Assembly (NCBI RefSeq): GCF_001652915.1
Contig: NZ_BBQI01000102.1
Coordinates: forward strand, 124,001-188,000
From: Cupriavidus sp. D384
Lineage (GTDB): Bacteria > Pseudomonadota > Gammaproteobacteria > Burkholderiales > Burkholderiaceae
Length of the DNA: 64,000 nucleotides
Direction: 5' to 3'
Part shown: piece by piece, positions 42,890-51,379 of the stretch
Position numbering within the stretch: the stretch's first letter is position 1
How the letters are laid out: every line of letters starts with the position of its first letter
Position numbers and translations under genes: made by a program
Notes under the pieces: model-generated
What the model was told of the DNA's origin: nothing
The model's database searches: none
The model's input: the letters and a program-made list of their open reading frames with translations, nothing else

Positions 42890-45007
42890 TCAGGCGGTGC
42901 CGGCTGCAATGGCGGCTGTGCTGCTGGCCGTGGCCGCGCGGGCGCGCAGCCAGGCCAGCAGGTCCGCTTCGGGCATCGGACGCGCCAGCAGGTAGCCCTG
43001 CATGGCATAGCAGCCGATGCCGATCAGCGTCTGCCGGTCGGCTTCATGCTCCACGCCCTCGGCCACCACTTCGAAGCCGAACGAACGCCCCAGGTTCAGC
43101 ACCGCGCGCATCAGGTCCTGGTTGCGGGGCGAGCGCGCGATATCGGTGATGAAACTGCGATCCACCTTCACGCAGGCCGCGCCAAGCTGGCGCAGCGCAC
43201 CCAGGCCCGAATAGCCCACGCCGAAGTCATCGAGCGCAATCGCCACGCCGGCCTTTGCCATGTTGGCGAGCTTGCCCTGCACGGCCACCACGTCGAGCGC
43301 CACTTCCTCGGTAATTTCAACGGTCAGCAGGCCCGGTTCGATCTTGCAGGCCTCCAGTGTCGTCAGCAGCAGCTGATCGATTTCCACCTGCGCCATCTCG
43401 CGTGGCGACAGGTTGATGGCAACGGGAATGCGCTGCCCGCCCTGGGCTTCGATCGCCTTCGACAGGCGGCAGATTTTGGACAGCGTGGCGCGCAGCAACG
43501 TCTCCGACAAGCCGGATGCGGCGGCCACCGACACCAGCTCCGGCGGTGGCACCCAGCCGTGCCGGGCGTGCTTCCAGCGGATCAGTGCTTCAAGGCTGCG
43601 CACCCGCGTGCCGCCTTCGGCAAAGATCGGCTGGAACCAGACTTCCAGCGTGTCATCGGCCAGCGCGCGCGGCAGGTCGCGCTCGATATCGCGCTGCATC
43701 TGCAGGTGCCGGTGCAGGTCGTCGTCGAACGTGTAGACGCTGTTGCGGCCCGCGCGCTTGGCCGCGTACAGCGCGGCATCGGCAAACAGCAGCATGTCGT
43801 CCAGGCTGATGTCCGGGCCCCGGCAGATGCCGATGCTGATGCCGATGGCGCAGAACTCGTAGCCTTCCAGCGGCTGGCGCACGGCCTCGATCAGTCGCGC
43901 GGCCAGCGACGACGGGCATTCGTCGTTGTCGAACGGGTCGTAGAGCAGCATGAACTCGTCGCCGCCCATGCGCCCGGCCAGCATGCCGGGGCCGGCCACG
44001 GTCTCGAGGCGCCGCGCCACCTCGCGCAGCACGCCGTCGCCGGCCTTGTGCCCGAACGCGTCGTTGATGAGCTTGAAGCCGTCCAGGTCCAGCATCAACA
44101 GGCAGTGCCGCCCGCTGGTGCCGTTGGCAAAGCGCTTGCTGGCCCGGTCGAAGAAGCCGCTGCGGCTTAGCAGGCCGGTCAGCGGGTCCAGGCTGGCAAG
44201 CGTCCACATTTCGTCGGCCCGGTTCACCGCGTCGTCATGCGCGATGCGCAGCGAATCCTGGATCGCGGTGGCCTCGTTCTTGAGGCGGATCGAGTGCCGG
44301 ATCTGCCGTTCACTTTCGAGCGTGCATCGAATGAGCGCGGCCAGGTAGAGCAGTGTGGTGCCGGCCAGCCAGTACTTGTCGAAATCGCCGTACCAGAACA
44401 GGCATGCGGCCGCCGACAGCAGCGGCGGCGTGATGAAACAAAGTGGAATGCGCGCGTACGCAAAGCCGTGGGTCACCGCGCCGGCCGTGATGCCGCAGAC
44501 CACGGTCAGGTAGAACAGCGTCTGCGGCGACGTGTAGCCGTCGCACAGCACCGGAATGGCGGCCCATGTCAGGCCGGACAGCAGTGCCAACGCGCAGTGG
44601 ATGCGCAGATGGCGCGCCACCGTGCGTGCCATCAGGGCATCGGCGGGCCGCGTGGTACCGGGAGCGCGGCCTACCGGCAACTGGCACATCCAGATCCGCA
44701 GTACGTTCCAGAGCAGGGAAATCACGAACCATACCGCCGCCGTGCTGCCGCGTCCGGCGTGCCAGGCCACGGCCAGCACGCTCAGGCCAAGGATGATATT
44801 GATCGGGATCGACAGCCGGACCGTGCGGCGCACGGCCAGCAGCTGGTCGTGGCGGGTTTGCCAGGGCTGCGTGGGCTCGACGGGCTTGCCAACGGCTCCG
44901 CCGCCGACGCCTGCGCCGGTGCCCGCACCAATGTTTCCGCCCGTTGCCCCGTCGGCAGCGCGCACGCCAGTCAGCGCCGCGCGCCGCGCACGTTGTGTGT
45001 TGTTCAT
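42890..45007 (-). CDS. Membrane GGDEF-EAL dual-domain c-di-GMP enzyme
   Basis: 705 residues. Several N-terminal membrane helices (IPINIILGLSVLAVAWH, AAVWFVISLLWNVLRIWM, IHCALALLSGLTWAAIP, LFYLTVVCGITAGAV). GGDEF domain with intact RMGGDEFMLLY; EAL domain with EALIRWKH, NLSPREM, VEITEEV, ALDDFGVGYSGL, VKVDRSFI and VAEGVEHEAD all in place. Both synthesis and hydrolysis of cyclic di-GMP are therefore possible; which dominates cannot be read. It ends convergently with the ketopantoate reductase, 2 bp apart. Confidence 0.93.
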   Translation of the reverse strand: MNNTQRARRAALTGVRAADGATGGNIGAGTGAGVGGGAVGKPVEPTQPWQTRHDQLLAVRRTVRLSIPINIILGLSVLAVAWHAGRGSTAAVWFVISLLWNVLRIWMCQLPVGRAPGTTRPADALMARTVARHLRIHCALALLSGLTWAAIPVLCDGYTSPQTLFYLTVVCGITAGAVTHGFAYARIPLCFITPPLLSAAACLFWYGDFDKYWLAGTTLLYLAALIRCTLESERQIRHSIRLKNEATAIQDSLRIAHDDAVNRADEMWTLASLDPLTGLLSRSGFFDRASKRFANGTSGRHCLLMLDLDGFKLINDAFGHKAGDGVLREVARRLETVAGPGMLAGRMGGDEFMLLYDPFDNDECPSSLAARLIEAVRQPLEGYEFCAIGISIGICRGPDISLDDMLLFADAALYAAKRAGRNSVYTFDDDLHRHLQMQRDIERDLPRALADDTLEVWFQPIFAEGGTRVRSLEALIRWKHARHGWVPPPELVSVAAASGLSETLLRATLSKICRLSKAIEAQGGQRIPVAINLSPREMAQVEIDQLLLTTLEACKIEPGLLTVEITEEVALDVVAVQGKLANMAKAGVAIALDDFGVGYSGLGALRQLGAACVKVDRSFITDIARSPRNQDLMRAVLNLGRSFGFEVVAEGVEHEADRQTLIGIGCYAMQGYLLARPMPEADLLAWLRARAATASSTAAIAAGTA

Positions 45008-45331
45008 GGGTTCATGCCCACCACCAGTCGCTTGCCCTCGGGCGCTGCGCGCCCCAGGGGCCGGATGGCGGCCTTCCGCGTCCTGACTACCCGGTTCCTG
45101 CTTTTATTGATGTCTGCCCTGCGTCGTGATGTTCGCCATCGTCGACGACAGGTTCATGAACCGTCGTGCCCGTCAAACTCCGCCATGCCAGCCGTGTCCC
45201 CGATGCCGGCAACGCGGAACCTTCGTTCCGTCAGGTGTTTGATCACTCAAGGCATGGCTGTTCGCTTTCGTTTGCGCGGAGGAAACGGCGAGTATAGGTC
45301 CAAACTGCCAGGCAGACCCCGGGATATCGGG
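45008..45331. other. Intergenic region between two c-di-GMP genes
   Basis: No gene is seen. The region is upstream of the GGDEF-EAL gene and downstream of the EAL gene, both on the minus strand. Its main feature is a 12-bp palindrome at 45151-45162 with longer imperfect arms (listed separately). Confidence 0.45.
45151..45162. promoter_or_regulatory. GGTTCATGAACC palindrome, candidate operator
   Basis: Perfect 12-bp palindrome 144 bp upstream of the GGDEF-EAL start. ACGAC on the left and GTCGT on the right extend the symmetry with a one-base bulge, making an ~11-bp arm. Confidence 0.4.
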
Positions 45332-46909
45332 TCAGGCTTCGACGGTCGACTGCCTGTGTTCGTGCCAGAACGCCAGGAATTCGGCCAGCGGCATGGCTTT
45401 GCCGAACAGCCAGCCCTGGCCGAACTGCACGCCGCGTTGCCGTAGCGCCACGCGTTGCGCGTCGGTCTCGATACCCTCGGCCACCATGCGGATGTCCAGC
45501 GAACGGGCCATTTCGATGATATGCGGCCCCACCGATTTCGACGGCGCATCGGTCGTCATCGAGCCGACAAAGGCCTTGTCGATCTTGATGCCGTCCACGT
45601 CCAGGTCCTGCAGGTAGGCCAGGCTCGAATAGCCGGTGCCGAAGTCGTCGATCAGGATCGGATGCCCGGCCTTGCGGAAGGCGGCGATCATCTCGCGGCA
45701 GGCGGCGTCGTTGGCAAAGCCGCGCTCGGTGACCTCGATCCAGACCTGCCGGGCGCGGACACCGGTGCGGGCCAGTGCCGCACCGATGGCGGGCAGCGTG
45801 TCGTGCGCGCGGAAGTCGTCCGGCGACAGGTTGATCGACACGTGCATGGCCGGGTTGGCCGCCAGATGCGGGCCCAGGTCCGCCAGCACGGCCTCGATCA
45901 CGCATGTGGTGATGGCATGGATGGCGCCCACCGATTCGGCCATCGGGATAAAGCGGTCGGGCAGTACGATGGTGCCGTCCGGCATGCGCCAGCGCAACAG
46001 CGCTTCGGCGCCGACGCAGCGGCCGTCGCCGAGTGCCATCACGGGCTGGTAGACCGGGAAGAACTCCTTGCGGCGGATGGCGTCGAGTAGCGTGTATTGC
46101 GGACTGCGCAGGCGCCTGCCCCAGCGCAGCATCAGCCAGGTGGCCAGGCCGCTGACCAGCAGCGCCACCGGCAGGCCGATGACCAGCAGTTGCCGCCAGG
46201 TGCCGGTCATCGTTTCGAGTGGTTCGTAGGCCACCACGGCAAACGGAAGCTGCTGCGACACCTTGATGTCCAGGTAGCGGCCCCGGCGCACCTTGCCATC
46301 GAGCTTCTCGGCCCAGGCGCGCTGCAGCGTGGCTGTATCGGTATCGCCCCAGGTTGCCACCACCTTGCCCGTGCGCGTATCGATCATGCCAAGACGAATC
46401 AGCGCATCGAGCGGCACGATGTCGATAAAGAACTGGGCGTGGACGATCGCCACATGCCGGCCCACGCGGAACTGCACGGCGGGTGGCGGATCTCCTGCGG
46501 CGTCGATGCGGTATGCGGCCTGCATCTGCGGCAGCGCGGTCCAGCGCGGGTCCTGGCCTTCGATACTGCGCAATGCGCCCGGGAACGATGACGAAGCGCA
46601 CAGCAGCTGTTCGCCGTCGAGGTAGATGATCTGGCGCGCGTAGCGGTGCTGGAGATCGGCCTCGCGCATGGCGTCCAGGTGGGCCTGGCTGCAGGGCGCG
46701 CCGATGAACTGGTCCGCCTGGCGGGCGGCGTCGATGGCATCGCGCGCCACCACTTCCACGCGCAGCAGCGCACGCTCTGTGAACCCGTCCACCCGCTGGC
46801 GGAACAGTTGCTCGGCCAACTCGCGCGACACCCATGTGGTGAGCGCTACCGGGCCGCAAACGCCCAGCGCGATCACGCAGAACATGAAGAGCCAGAGGCG
46901 CCGGGTCAT
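45332..46909 (-). CDS. CSS-motif EAL phosphodiesterase (PdeC-like)
   Basis: 525 residues. A transmembrane helix at the start (LWLFMFCVIALGVCGPVAL), a periplasmic CSS-type sensor domain (CSQAHLDAMREADL, LLCASS), a second helix (LLVIGLPVALLVSGLATWL), then an EAL domain with EALLRWRM, NLSPDDF, IEVTERGF, LIDDFGTGYSSL, IKIDKAFV and VAEGIETDAQ. It should hydrolyse cyclic di-GMP; the CSS domain in relatives reacts to periplasmic redox state through its cysteines. Confidence 0.92.
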   Translation of the reverse strand: MTRRLWLFMFCVIALGVCGPVALTTWVSRELAEQLFRQRVDGFTERALLRVEVVARDAIDAARQADQFIGAPCSQAHLDAMREADLQHRYARQIIYLDGEQLLCASSSFPGALRSIEGQDPRWTALPQMQAAYRIDAAGDPPPAVQFRVGRHVAIVHAQFFIDIVPLDALIRLGMIDTRTGKVVATWGDTDTATLQRAWAEKLDGKVRRGRYLDIKVSQQLPFAVVAYEPLETMTGTWRQLLVIGLPVALLVSGLATWLMLRWGRRLRSPQYTLLDAIRRKEFFPVYQPVMALGDGRCVGAEALLRWRMPDGTIVLPDRFIPMAESVGAIHAITTCVIEAVLADLGPHLAANPAMHVSINLSPDDFRAHDTLPAIGAALARTGVRARQVWIEVTERGFANDAACREMIAAFRKAGHPILIDDFGTGYSSLAYLQDLDVDGIKIDKAFVGSMTTDAPSKSVGPHIIEMARSLDIRMVAEGIETDAQRVALRQRGVQFGQGWLFGKAMPLAEFLAFWHEHRQSTVEA

Positions 46910-47043
46910 TGAGTCAGGGTGGATGGACTGCGTGGCAGCATAGCAGAACGGTCTCCACGACTAGTCTGATATTGCGCATGCAGCGACCGGTTTCCGGGCT
47001 GCCGCCCAGCCCGGGCAAGCCACGCATTGATCCAGAACGGCGG
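46910..47043. other. Start of a 440-bp gap before the P450 gene
   Basis: Together with 47251-47349 this flanks the 5'-nucleotidase remnant; no gene is seen in it. Promoters for the EAL gene (minus) and possibly the P450 (plus) should lie here. Confidence 0.35.
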
Positions 47044-47250
47044 CGGGTGGGCGTCGACCTGCCGGCCGGCAACGTGACCGTTGGCAACATCTACAGCGTG
47101 CTGCCGTCCAAGAACACGCTGCTGCAGCTGAAGATGACCGGCGCCGAGGTGAAGGCTGCGCTGGAGGACGCCATGACGGCGGTGGTAGCCAACAACACGG
47201 GTTCCTACCCCTATACCGGCGGACTGCGCTGGAACGTGGACCATGCCTGA
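47044..47250 (+). pseudogene. Remnant of a 5'-nucleotidase C-terminal domain
   Basis: The frame reads GVDLPAGNVTVGNIYSVLP, KNTLLQLKMTGAEVKAALE and GSYPYTGGLRWNVD, the sequence pattern of the C-terminal domain of UshA/NutA-type 5'-nucleotidases (GDVTxGDxYxVLPFGNTL..GAxLKxxLE). Everything before and after is missing: no N-terminal metallophosphatase domain and a stop a few codons later. It is a ~200-bp scar of a lost gene. Confidence 0.7.
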
Positions 47251-47349
47251 CCCATGCCCCCCGCATTCGACATTTCACGACACGACGAACCTTTCCCGGC
47301 CCGCGCACTGCGAATATGGCGATATCGCCAATTCAGCCGGAAAGCCGTG

Positions 47350-48555
47350 ATGAATTCGTCCCTTGATGTTCTGCAGGCGTTGTCTCCTTCGGCCGAGGCG
47401 CCGGTCGCCCCCGCCGACCCCATTGCCGCTGTCACGCATCCCGATCCCTATCCCTGGTATCGCCAGCTCGCGCGCACGCGCCCGTTCCACTACGACGCCA
47501 CGCTGAAGCTATGGGTGGCCGCCAGCGCCGCAGCCGTGGCCGAAGTGCTGGATCATCCCGATGCCCGGGTGCGCCCGCCGGGGCAGCCCGTGCCGCCCGC
47601 GCTGGCCGGAGGCCCCGCCGGCCAGTTGTTCGGCCGCCTGATTCGCATGAACGACGGGCCGGCGCACGCTGCCTTGAAATCCATCGTGCTACGCCGGCTT
47701 GCGGGGCTCGACCTGGGCCTGGTGCGGGTGCGCGCCCACGCGCTGGCGGCGGGGCTGCCGCGCATGGCCGACGACGACGCGCACGAGGCCACGCGCTGGA
47801 TGTTCACCTTGCCCGTGCTGACCGTGGCAGACCTGCTGGGCCTGCCGTTCGAACGCGATGCCGACGGCCATGTCCCCACACGTGTGGCCGGCTTCGTTTC
47901 CACCTTTGCCATGGCAATGTCGCCGCTCGCTACGCCGGCGGAAGTGGAGGCCGGGGCGGCAGCCGCGCAATGGCTCACGCGGTGGGCACACGACTGTGCG
48001 CCCGCCGCACCGGCCGGCAGCCTGCTGCAGACCCTGTCGCAGGACACCGCGCTGGCTGGCATCGATGCGCCGACGATGATCGCCAACGCTGTCGGCCTGA
48101 TGATCCAGGCGTGCGAGGCCACGGCGGGCCTGACCGGCAACACGCTGGTCCATCTGGCGCGTACCGGCCAGTTGCCAGGCCCGGCCGATCCGGTCGATGC
48201 GCAGGTGGCACAGGTGGCCCGTCTGGACCCGCCGGTGCAGAACACGCGGCGTTTCATGGCCGCCGATGCCATCTTGTGCGGTCAGCCGGTTCGCGCCAAC
48301 GATGCGGTACTGGTGCTGCTGGCCGCCGCGTCCCATGATGATGCCGGGCGCGACGGCGCTGCGGCGGCCGCCCGCCCGTGGACATTCGGCGCCGGGCGCC
48401 ATGGCTGCCCCGGCGATGCGCTGGCCCAGGTGCTGGCCGCCAGCACCGTACAGGCGCTGCTGTCGCGTGGTATACGGCCGGCGCGCCTGGCCGATCGCGT
48501 ACGCTATCGGCCATCGGTCAATGCACGCATTCCGCAGTTCTCCGCACAACCATGA
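47350..48555 (+). CDS. Cytochrome P450 with altered EXXR motif
   Basis: 401 residues. Heme-ligand loop WTFGAGRHGCPGDALA near the C-terminus; I-helix with the acid-threonine pair in QACEATAGLTGNTL; PPVQNTRRFM after helix K. The EXXR motif of helix K reads QVAR (V-A-Q-V-A-R-L-D-P-P), i.e. Glu replaced by Gln. The start MNSSLDVLQ at 47350 has GGAAAG upstream. It is followed after 20 nt by an ABM-domain gene, so they are co-transcribed. No ferredoxin or reductase is immediately adjacent; a 2Fe-2S ferredoxin gene lies 2 kb downstream on the other strand. Substrate unknown. Confidence 0.9.
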   Translation: MNSSLDVLQALSPSAEAPVAPADPIAAVTHPDPYPWYRQLARTRPFHYDATLKLWVAASAAAVAEVLDHPDARVRPPGQPVPPALAGGPAGQLFGRLIRMNDGPAHAALKSIVLRRLAGLDLGLVRVRAHALAAGLPRMADDDAHEATRWMFTLPVLTVADLLGLPFERDADGHVPTRVAGFVSTFAMAMSPLATPAEVEAGAAAAQWLTRWAHDCAPAAPAGSLLQTLSQDTALAGIDAPTMIANAVGLMIQACEATAGLTGNTLVHLARTGQLPGPADPVDAQVAQVARLDPPVQNTRRFMAADAILCGQPVRANDAVLVLLAAASHDDAGRDGAAAAARPWTFGAGRHGCPGDALAQVLAASTVQALLSRGIRPARLADRVRYRPSVNARIPQFSAQP

Positions 48556-48575
48556 ACCATGACAAGGAGCCCCCG

Positions 48576-48932
48576 ATGATTGCCGTCATTTTCGAAGTCG
48601 AGCCCGCGCCCGGGCGCCAGGACACCTATCTGGATATCGCCGCCCATCTGAAACCGACGCTGGAAGCCATCGACGGCTTTATCTCGGTGGAGCGCTTCCA
48701 GAGCCTGACGACCCCCGGCAAGCTGCTGTCGCTGTCGTTCTTCCGCGACGAAGCCGCCGTGATGGCGTGGCGCAATACGCTCGACCATCGCCAGGCCCAG
48801 GCCGCCGGGCGCGGCGGCGTGTTCGCCAACTACCGGCTGCGCGTGGCGCAGGTACTGCGTGACTACGGCCTGCACGAGCGCGACGAGGCGCCGGCGGACA
48901 GCCGCGCCGTGCATGACGCGGGCGGCCTGTGA
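48576..48932 (+). CDS. Antibiotic-biosynthesis-monooxygenase (ABM) domain protein
   Basis: 118 residues with the dimeric alpha/beta-barrel ABM signature: MIAVIFEVEPAPGRQDTYLD, LEAIDGFISVERFQS, GKLLSLSFFRDEAAVMAWR and a YRLRVAQVLRDYG ending. A strong AAGGAG site precedes ATG 48576. Family members are cofactor-light monooxygenases or heme-linked stress proteins. Pairing with a P450 suggests a shared substrate or protective role. Confidence 0.87.
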   Translation: MIAVIFEVEPAPGRQDTYLDIAAHLKPTLEAIDGFISVERFQSLTTPGKLLSLSFFRDEAAVMAWRNTLDHRQAQAAGRGGVFANYRLRVAQVLRDYGLHERDEAPADSRAVHDAGGL

Positions 48933-49075
48933 CAAGGCGGCAAGCGGGGCGTCTGCGGCCTGGCGCATTCCGACGCGTGGATTCGTGACAATCTGACATA
49001 TTCGCCCCGTAGACTCGTGCATCATCGCAGCGGAGATCTGACCACGCAGCAGCGGAAACGAAAGGGCGATGCGGC

Positions 49076-50203
49076 ATGAAACGGCGCACTGGCGGCACGA
49101 AGTTGTGGGCAACGCTAAGCAAACAGGCGACGCGCAGCGCACGCCAGTTCAGCCGCACGGTCACGAAAACCGTGACCGACCCGATGATGCGCGCGGCCAG
49201 GCAGCAGAGCCAGGCCGTGAGCAAGGCCATGGGGCGCGCGGTGGGCAAGGTGGCCCGGCAGGCGTTGACCGGTGTGGTCACGCCAGCGCGCGCACCGGTC
49301 AGCAAGGGCGGCGGGTCCTGGGAGGAAGGCCTGTGGGGTTTCAGCCTGGGGATCGGCAGCATGGGGCAGCGCCGTTACCGGGTGTTCGTCCCGCCCGGCG
49401 TCAGCGCGTCCCGGCCGGCGCCATTGCTGGTCCTGCTGCACGGCTGCGGGCAGGATGCCGCCAGTTTTGCCGCGTGCGCCCGCGTAGCTACGGTGGCGCG
49501 CGATGCGCGCTGGGTCGTGCTGATGCCCGAGCAATCGGTGCAGGCCAACGCCCAGCGCTGCTGGAGCTGGTTCCGGCCCGCGGCGCGCGGTGCTTCGGAA
49601 ACCGCGCTGCTGATGTCGATGATCGAGCATGTCAGCCAGCGCTACGCCATTCTGGCGCACCGTGTCTGCGCGTTCGGCCTGTCGGCTGGCGGCGCCATGG
49701 CGATGATGCTGGGCCTGCGCTATCCGGATCGTTTCGCGGCCATCGGTTCCCATTCGGGCGCCGCCCCCTATAGCGCCATCAATGCCACGCAGGCACCCAA
49801 GGCCATGCGCGGCGAACGGGTGCCCGACGCCGTGGCGGCCCGCCTGGCGCTGGCCGGGCGCCGTCCGCCGCCGCTGCTGTTGCTGCACGGCGACGAAGAC
49901 AGCGTGGTGTCCTATGACAATGCCACCTCCACGGCGGCGATGTGGCTGGAGTTGCTGCCGCCGGGCAGCCCGGCGCCCGTGGCACTGCCCGCCAGGCGTG
50001 TGCGGCGTGGCACGCGGCGTGCCGTGGACGTGTTCGACTGGCAGGCCGGACCCCGCCCCTATCTACGTGTGGTCAAGGTGGAAGGGCTGCGCCACGCGTG
50101 GAGCGGCGGTGCGCCCGGACAGGCGTTCTCGGACCCGGGCGGGCCTGATGCCCTCAAGATCGCGCTTCGCTTCTTTTCGGTGAACGGACGCCAGCGCGAT
50201 TAA
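49076..50203 (+). CDS. PHB-depolymerase-family esterase (intracellular/extracellular type)
   Basis: 375 residues. Oxyanion and core motifs LLVLLHGCGQDAASFA, lipase-like box VCAFGLSAGGAMAMM with Ser nucleophile, Asp in LHGDEDSVVSYDN and His in GLRHAWSGG, as in the esterase_phd family. The first ~90 residues are basic and helical, without a clear signal peptide, so location is uncertain. Activity may be on polyhydroxyalkanoate oligomers or other esters such as feruloyl or polyphenol esters. Confidence 0.87.
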   Translation: MKRRTGGTKLWATLSKQATRSARQFSRTVTKTVTDPMMRAARQQSQAVSKAMGRAVGKVARQALTGVVTPARAPVSKGGGSWEEGLWGFSLGIGSMGQRRYRVFVPPGVSASRPAPLLVLLHGCGQDAASFAACARVATVARDARWVVLMPEQSVQANAQRCWSWFRPAARGASETALLMSMIEHVSQRYAILAHRVCAFGLSAGGAMAMMLGLRYPDRFAAIGSHSGAAPYSAINATQAPKAMRGERVPDAVAARLALAGRRPPPLLLLHGDEDSVVSYDNATSTAAMWLELLPPGSPAPVALPARRVRRGTRRAVDVFDWQAGPRPYLRVVKVEGLRHAWSGGAPGQAFSDPGGPDALKIALRFFSVNGRQRD

Positions 50204-50236
50204 GCCGCGCCGGTGGCGCGCGTGGTCGCGGCGCAG

Positions 50237-50563
50237 TCAGTCCGCGCCAACCGGCTCGAACACCACATCGCTGGTCGGGCATGCCACGCACGGCAGGATG
50301 AACCCGTCATCCTTTTCGTCAAGACTCAGGCCGGGCCATTCGATCCGATAGCGAACGGTGCCCGCGTGCAGCTTGCTCATGCAGGCGCGGCAGGTGCCAT
50401 TGCGGCAGGAACTGGGCAGGCTCAGGCCATCGAGCAGGGCGCTTTCGAGCAGGCTGAGCGACGCGGGCGCGGCAAAGCGCATCTGGCCGGGCAGCACCTG
50501 CGCCGTGAATTCCCGGTTGTCATCGAGGAGGTCGGCTGGCATGCCGTATTGCGACTCGGCCAT
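50237..50563 (-). CDS. Plant-type [2Fe-2S] ferredoxin
   Basis: 108 residues with cluster ligands in SSCRNGTCRACMSKL (C-x4-C-x2-C) and the fourth Cys in ILPCVACP. It carries electrons to oxygenases or other redox enzymes. The ATG at 50563 (MAESQYG) is 4 bp after the stop of the IMPACT-family gene, indicating one transcript. It could supply the P450 encoded 2 kb away, but that is conjecture. Confidence 0.9.
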   Translation of the reverse strand: MAESQYGMPADLLDDNREFTAQVLPGQMRFAAPASLSLLESALLDGLSLPSSCRNGTCRACMSKLHAGTVRYRIEWPGLSLDEKDDGFILPCVACPTSDVVFEPVGAD

Positions 50564-50567
50564 GCGG

Positions 50568-51173
50568 CTAGTCCTGGTGTGCCGGAAACCCGGCGCGGCC
50601 ATGGGTGGCATCGCGCAGGGCCGCCTGGGCCTGTTCGCGCAGCGCGGCAGGCAGGCGGATCACCAGGGTGGCCAGCGCACCGTAGCGGGTCTCGGCCAGC
50701 GTGCAGCCCGCATCGGCCGACTGCTCGATCCAGCGGCGCACGCGCGGTTCGTCCGGGTAGTCGACCAGCACGGTCAGCGTGGCATAGGCGATGCGCTCGA
50801 TGCGTGCCGCATCCTTGAGCGCGACCGCGATGGCGTCGGTATAGGCCCGCACCAGGCCACCGGCGCCAAGCTTGACCCCGCCGTAATAGCGCACCACGGC
50901 GGCCAGCACGCCATCCAGGTCGTGGTGGCGCAATACCTCAAGGATGGGCCGGCCCGCCGTGCCGGATGGCTCGCCGTCGTCGGACATGCCCGACTGGCCG
51001 CCGGCCAGCAAGGCCCAGCAGACGTGCGTGGCCGCAGGGTGCCGGGCCCGCAGGTCCGCAATCACGGCCATCGCCGCCTCGCGATCGGGCACCGGCACCG
51101 CCAACGCAATAAAGCGGCTTTTGCGTATCTCGATCTCGGCGTGAACGGGGGCGGCTAGCGTGAAGGTGGGCAA
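50568..51173 (-). CDS. IMPACT/YigZ-family protein
   Basis: About 201 residues: FTLAAPVHAEIEIRKSRFIALA, DDGEPSGTAGRPILEVL and VRYYGGVKLGAGGLVRAYTDA are the hallmark blocks of the IMPACT (YigZ) family, linked to translation control and possibly nucleotide handling. No ATG lies near the expected start; TTG at 51173 (reading LPTFTL) gives the family length, while an ATG at 51326 would add ~50 unlikely residues. The start is therefore inferred. Co-transcribed with the ferredoxin. Confidence 0.85.
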   Translation of the reverse strand: MPTFTLAAPVHAEIEIRKSRFIALAVPVPDREAAMAVIADLRARHPAATHVCWALLAGGQSGMSDDGEPSGTAGRPILEVLRHHDLDGVLAAVVRYYGGVKLGAGGLVRAYTDAIAVALKDAARIERIAYATLTVLVDYPDEPRVRRWIEQSADAGCTLAETRYGALATLVIRLPAALREQAQAALRDATHGRAGFPAHQD

Positions 51174-51253
51174 GGCAGGTCTGGCAATCGGCAGGCAGGA
51201 GGGGCGAGTGTAGCGCAGCCCGTCGCGGCACCGATTGTGTGACGGTTTGCTGA

Positions 51254-51287
51254 CCGTCAAATACCTGTCATGAAAGCGCCTTACCAT
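51254..51287 (+). promoter_or_regulatory. Pho box and -10 element of the PhoX promoter
   Basis: CCGTCAA (51254-51260), 4-bp spacer ATAC, CTGTCAT (51265-51271): two 7-bp repeats with an 11-bp period, the second a perfect match to the PhoB half-site CTGTCAT and the first matching at 5 of 7. A TACCAT -10 box begins exactly 10 bp after the box (51282-51287), the spacing seen at E. coli phoA. It points towards phoX 92 bp further on. Confidence 0.75.
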
Positions 51288-51379
51288 CCGGACGGGGCAG
51301 ATGCCGTTCCTGCCACAGCGCGCCATTCATAAGAACTACCAGACACCCATCAGACACCCACCAGAGCCCACTGAATCCC

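Noticed and set aside
42512..44170. 552-codon plus-strand frame across ketopantoate reductase and GGDEF-EAL genes
   Set aside because: Overlaps two genes with intact motifs; its own product is low-complexity and without domains.
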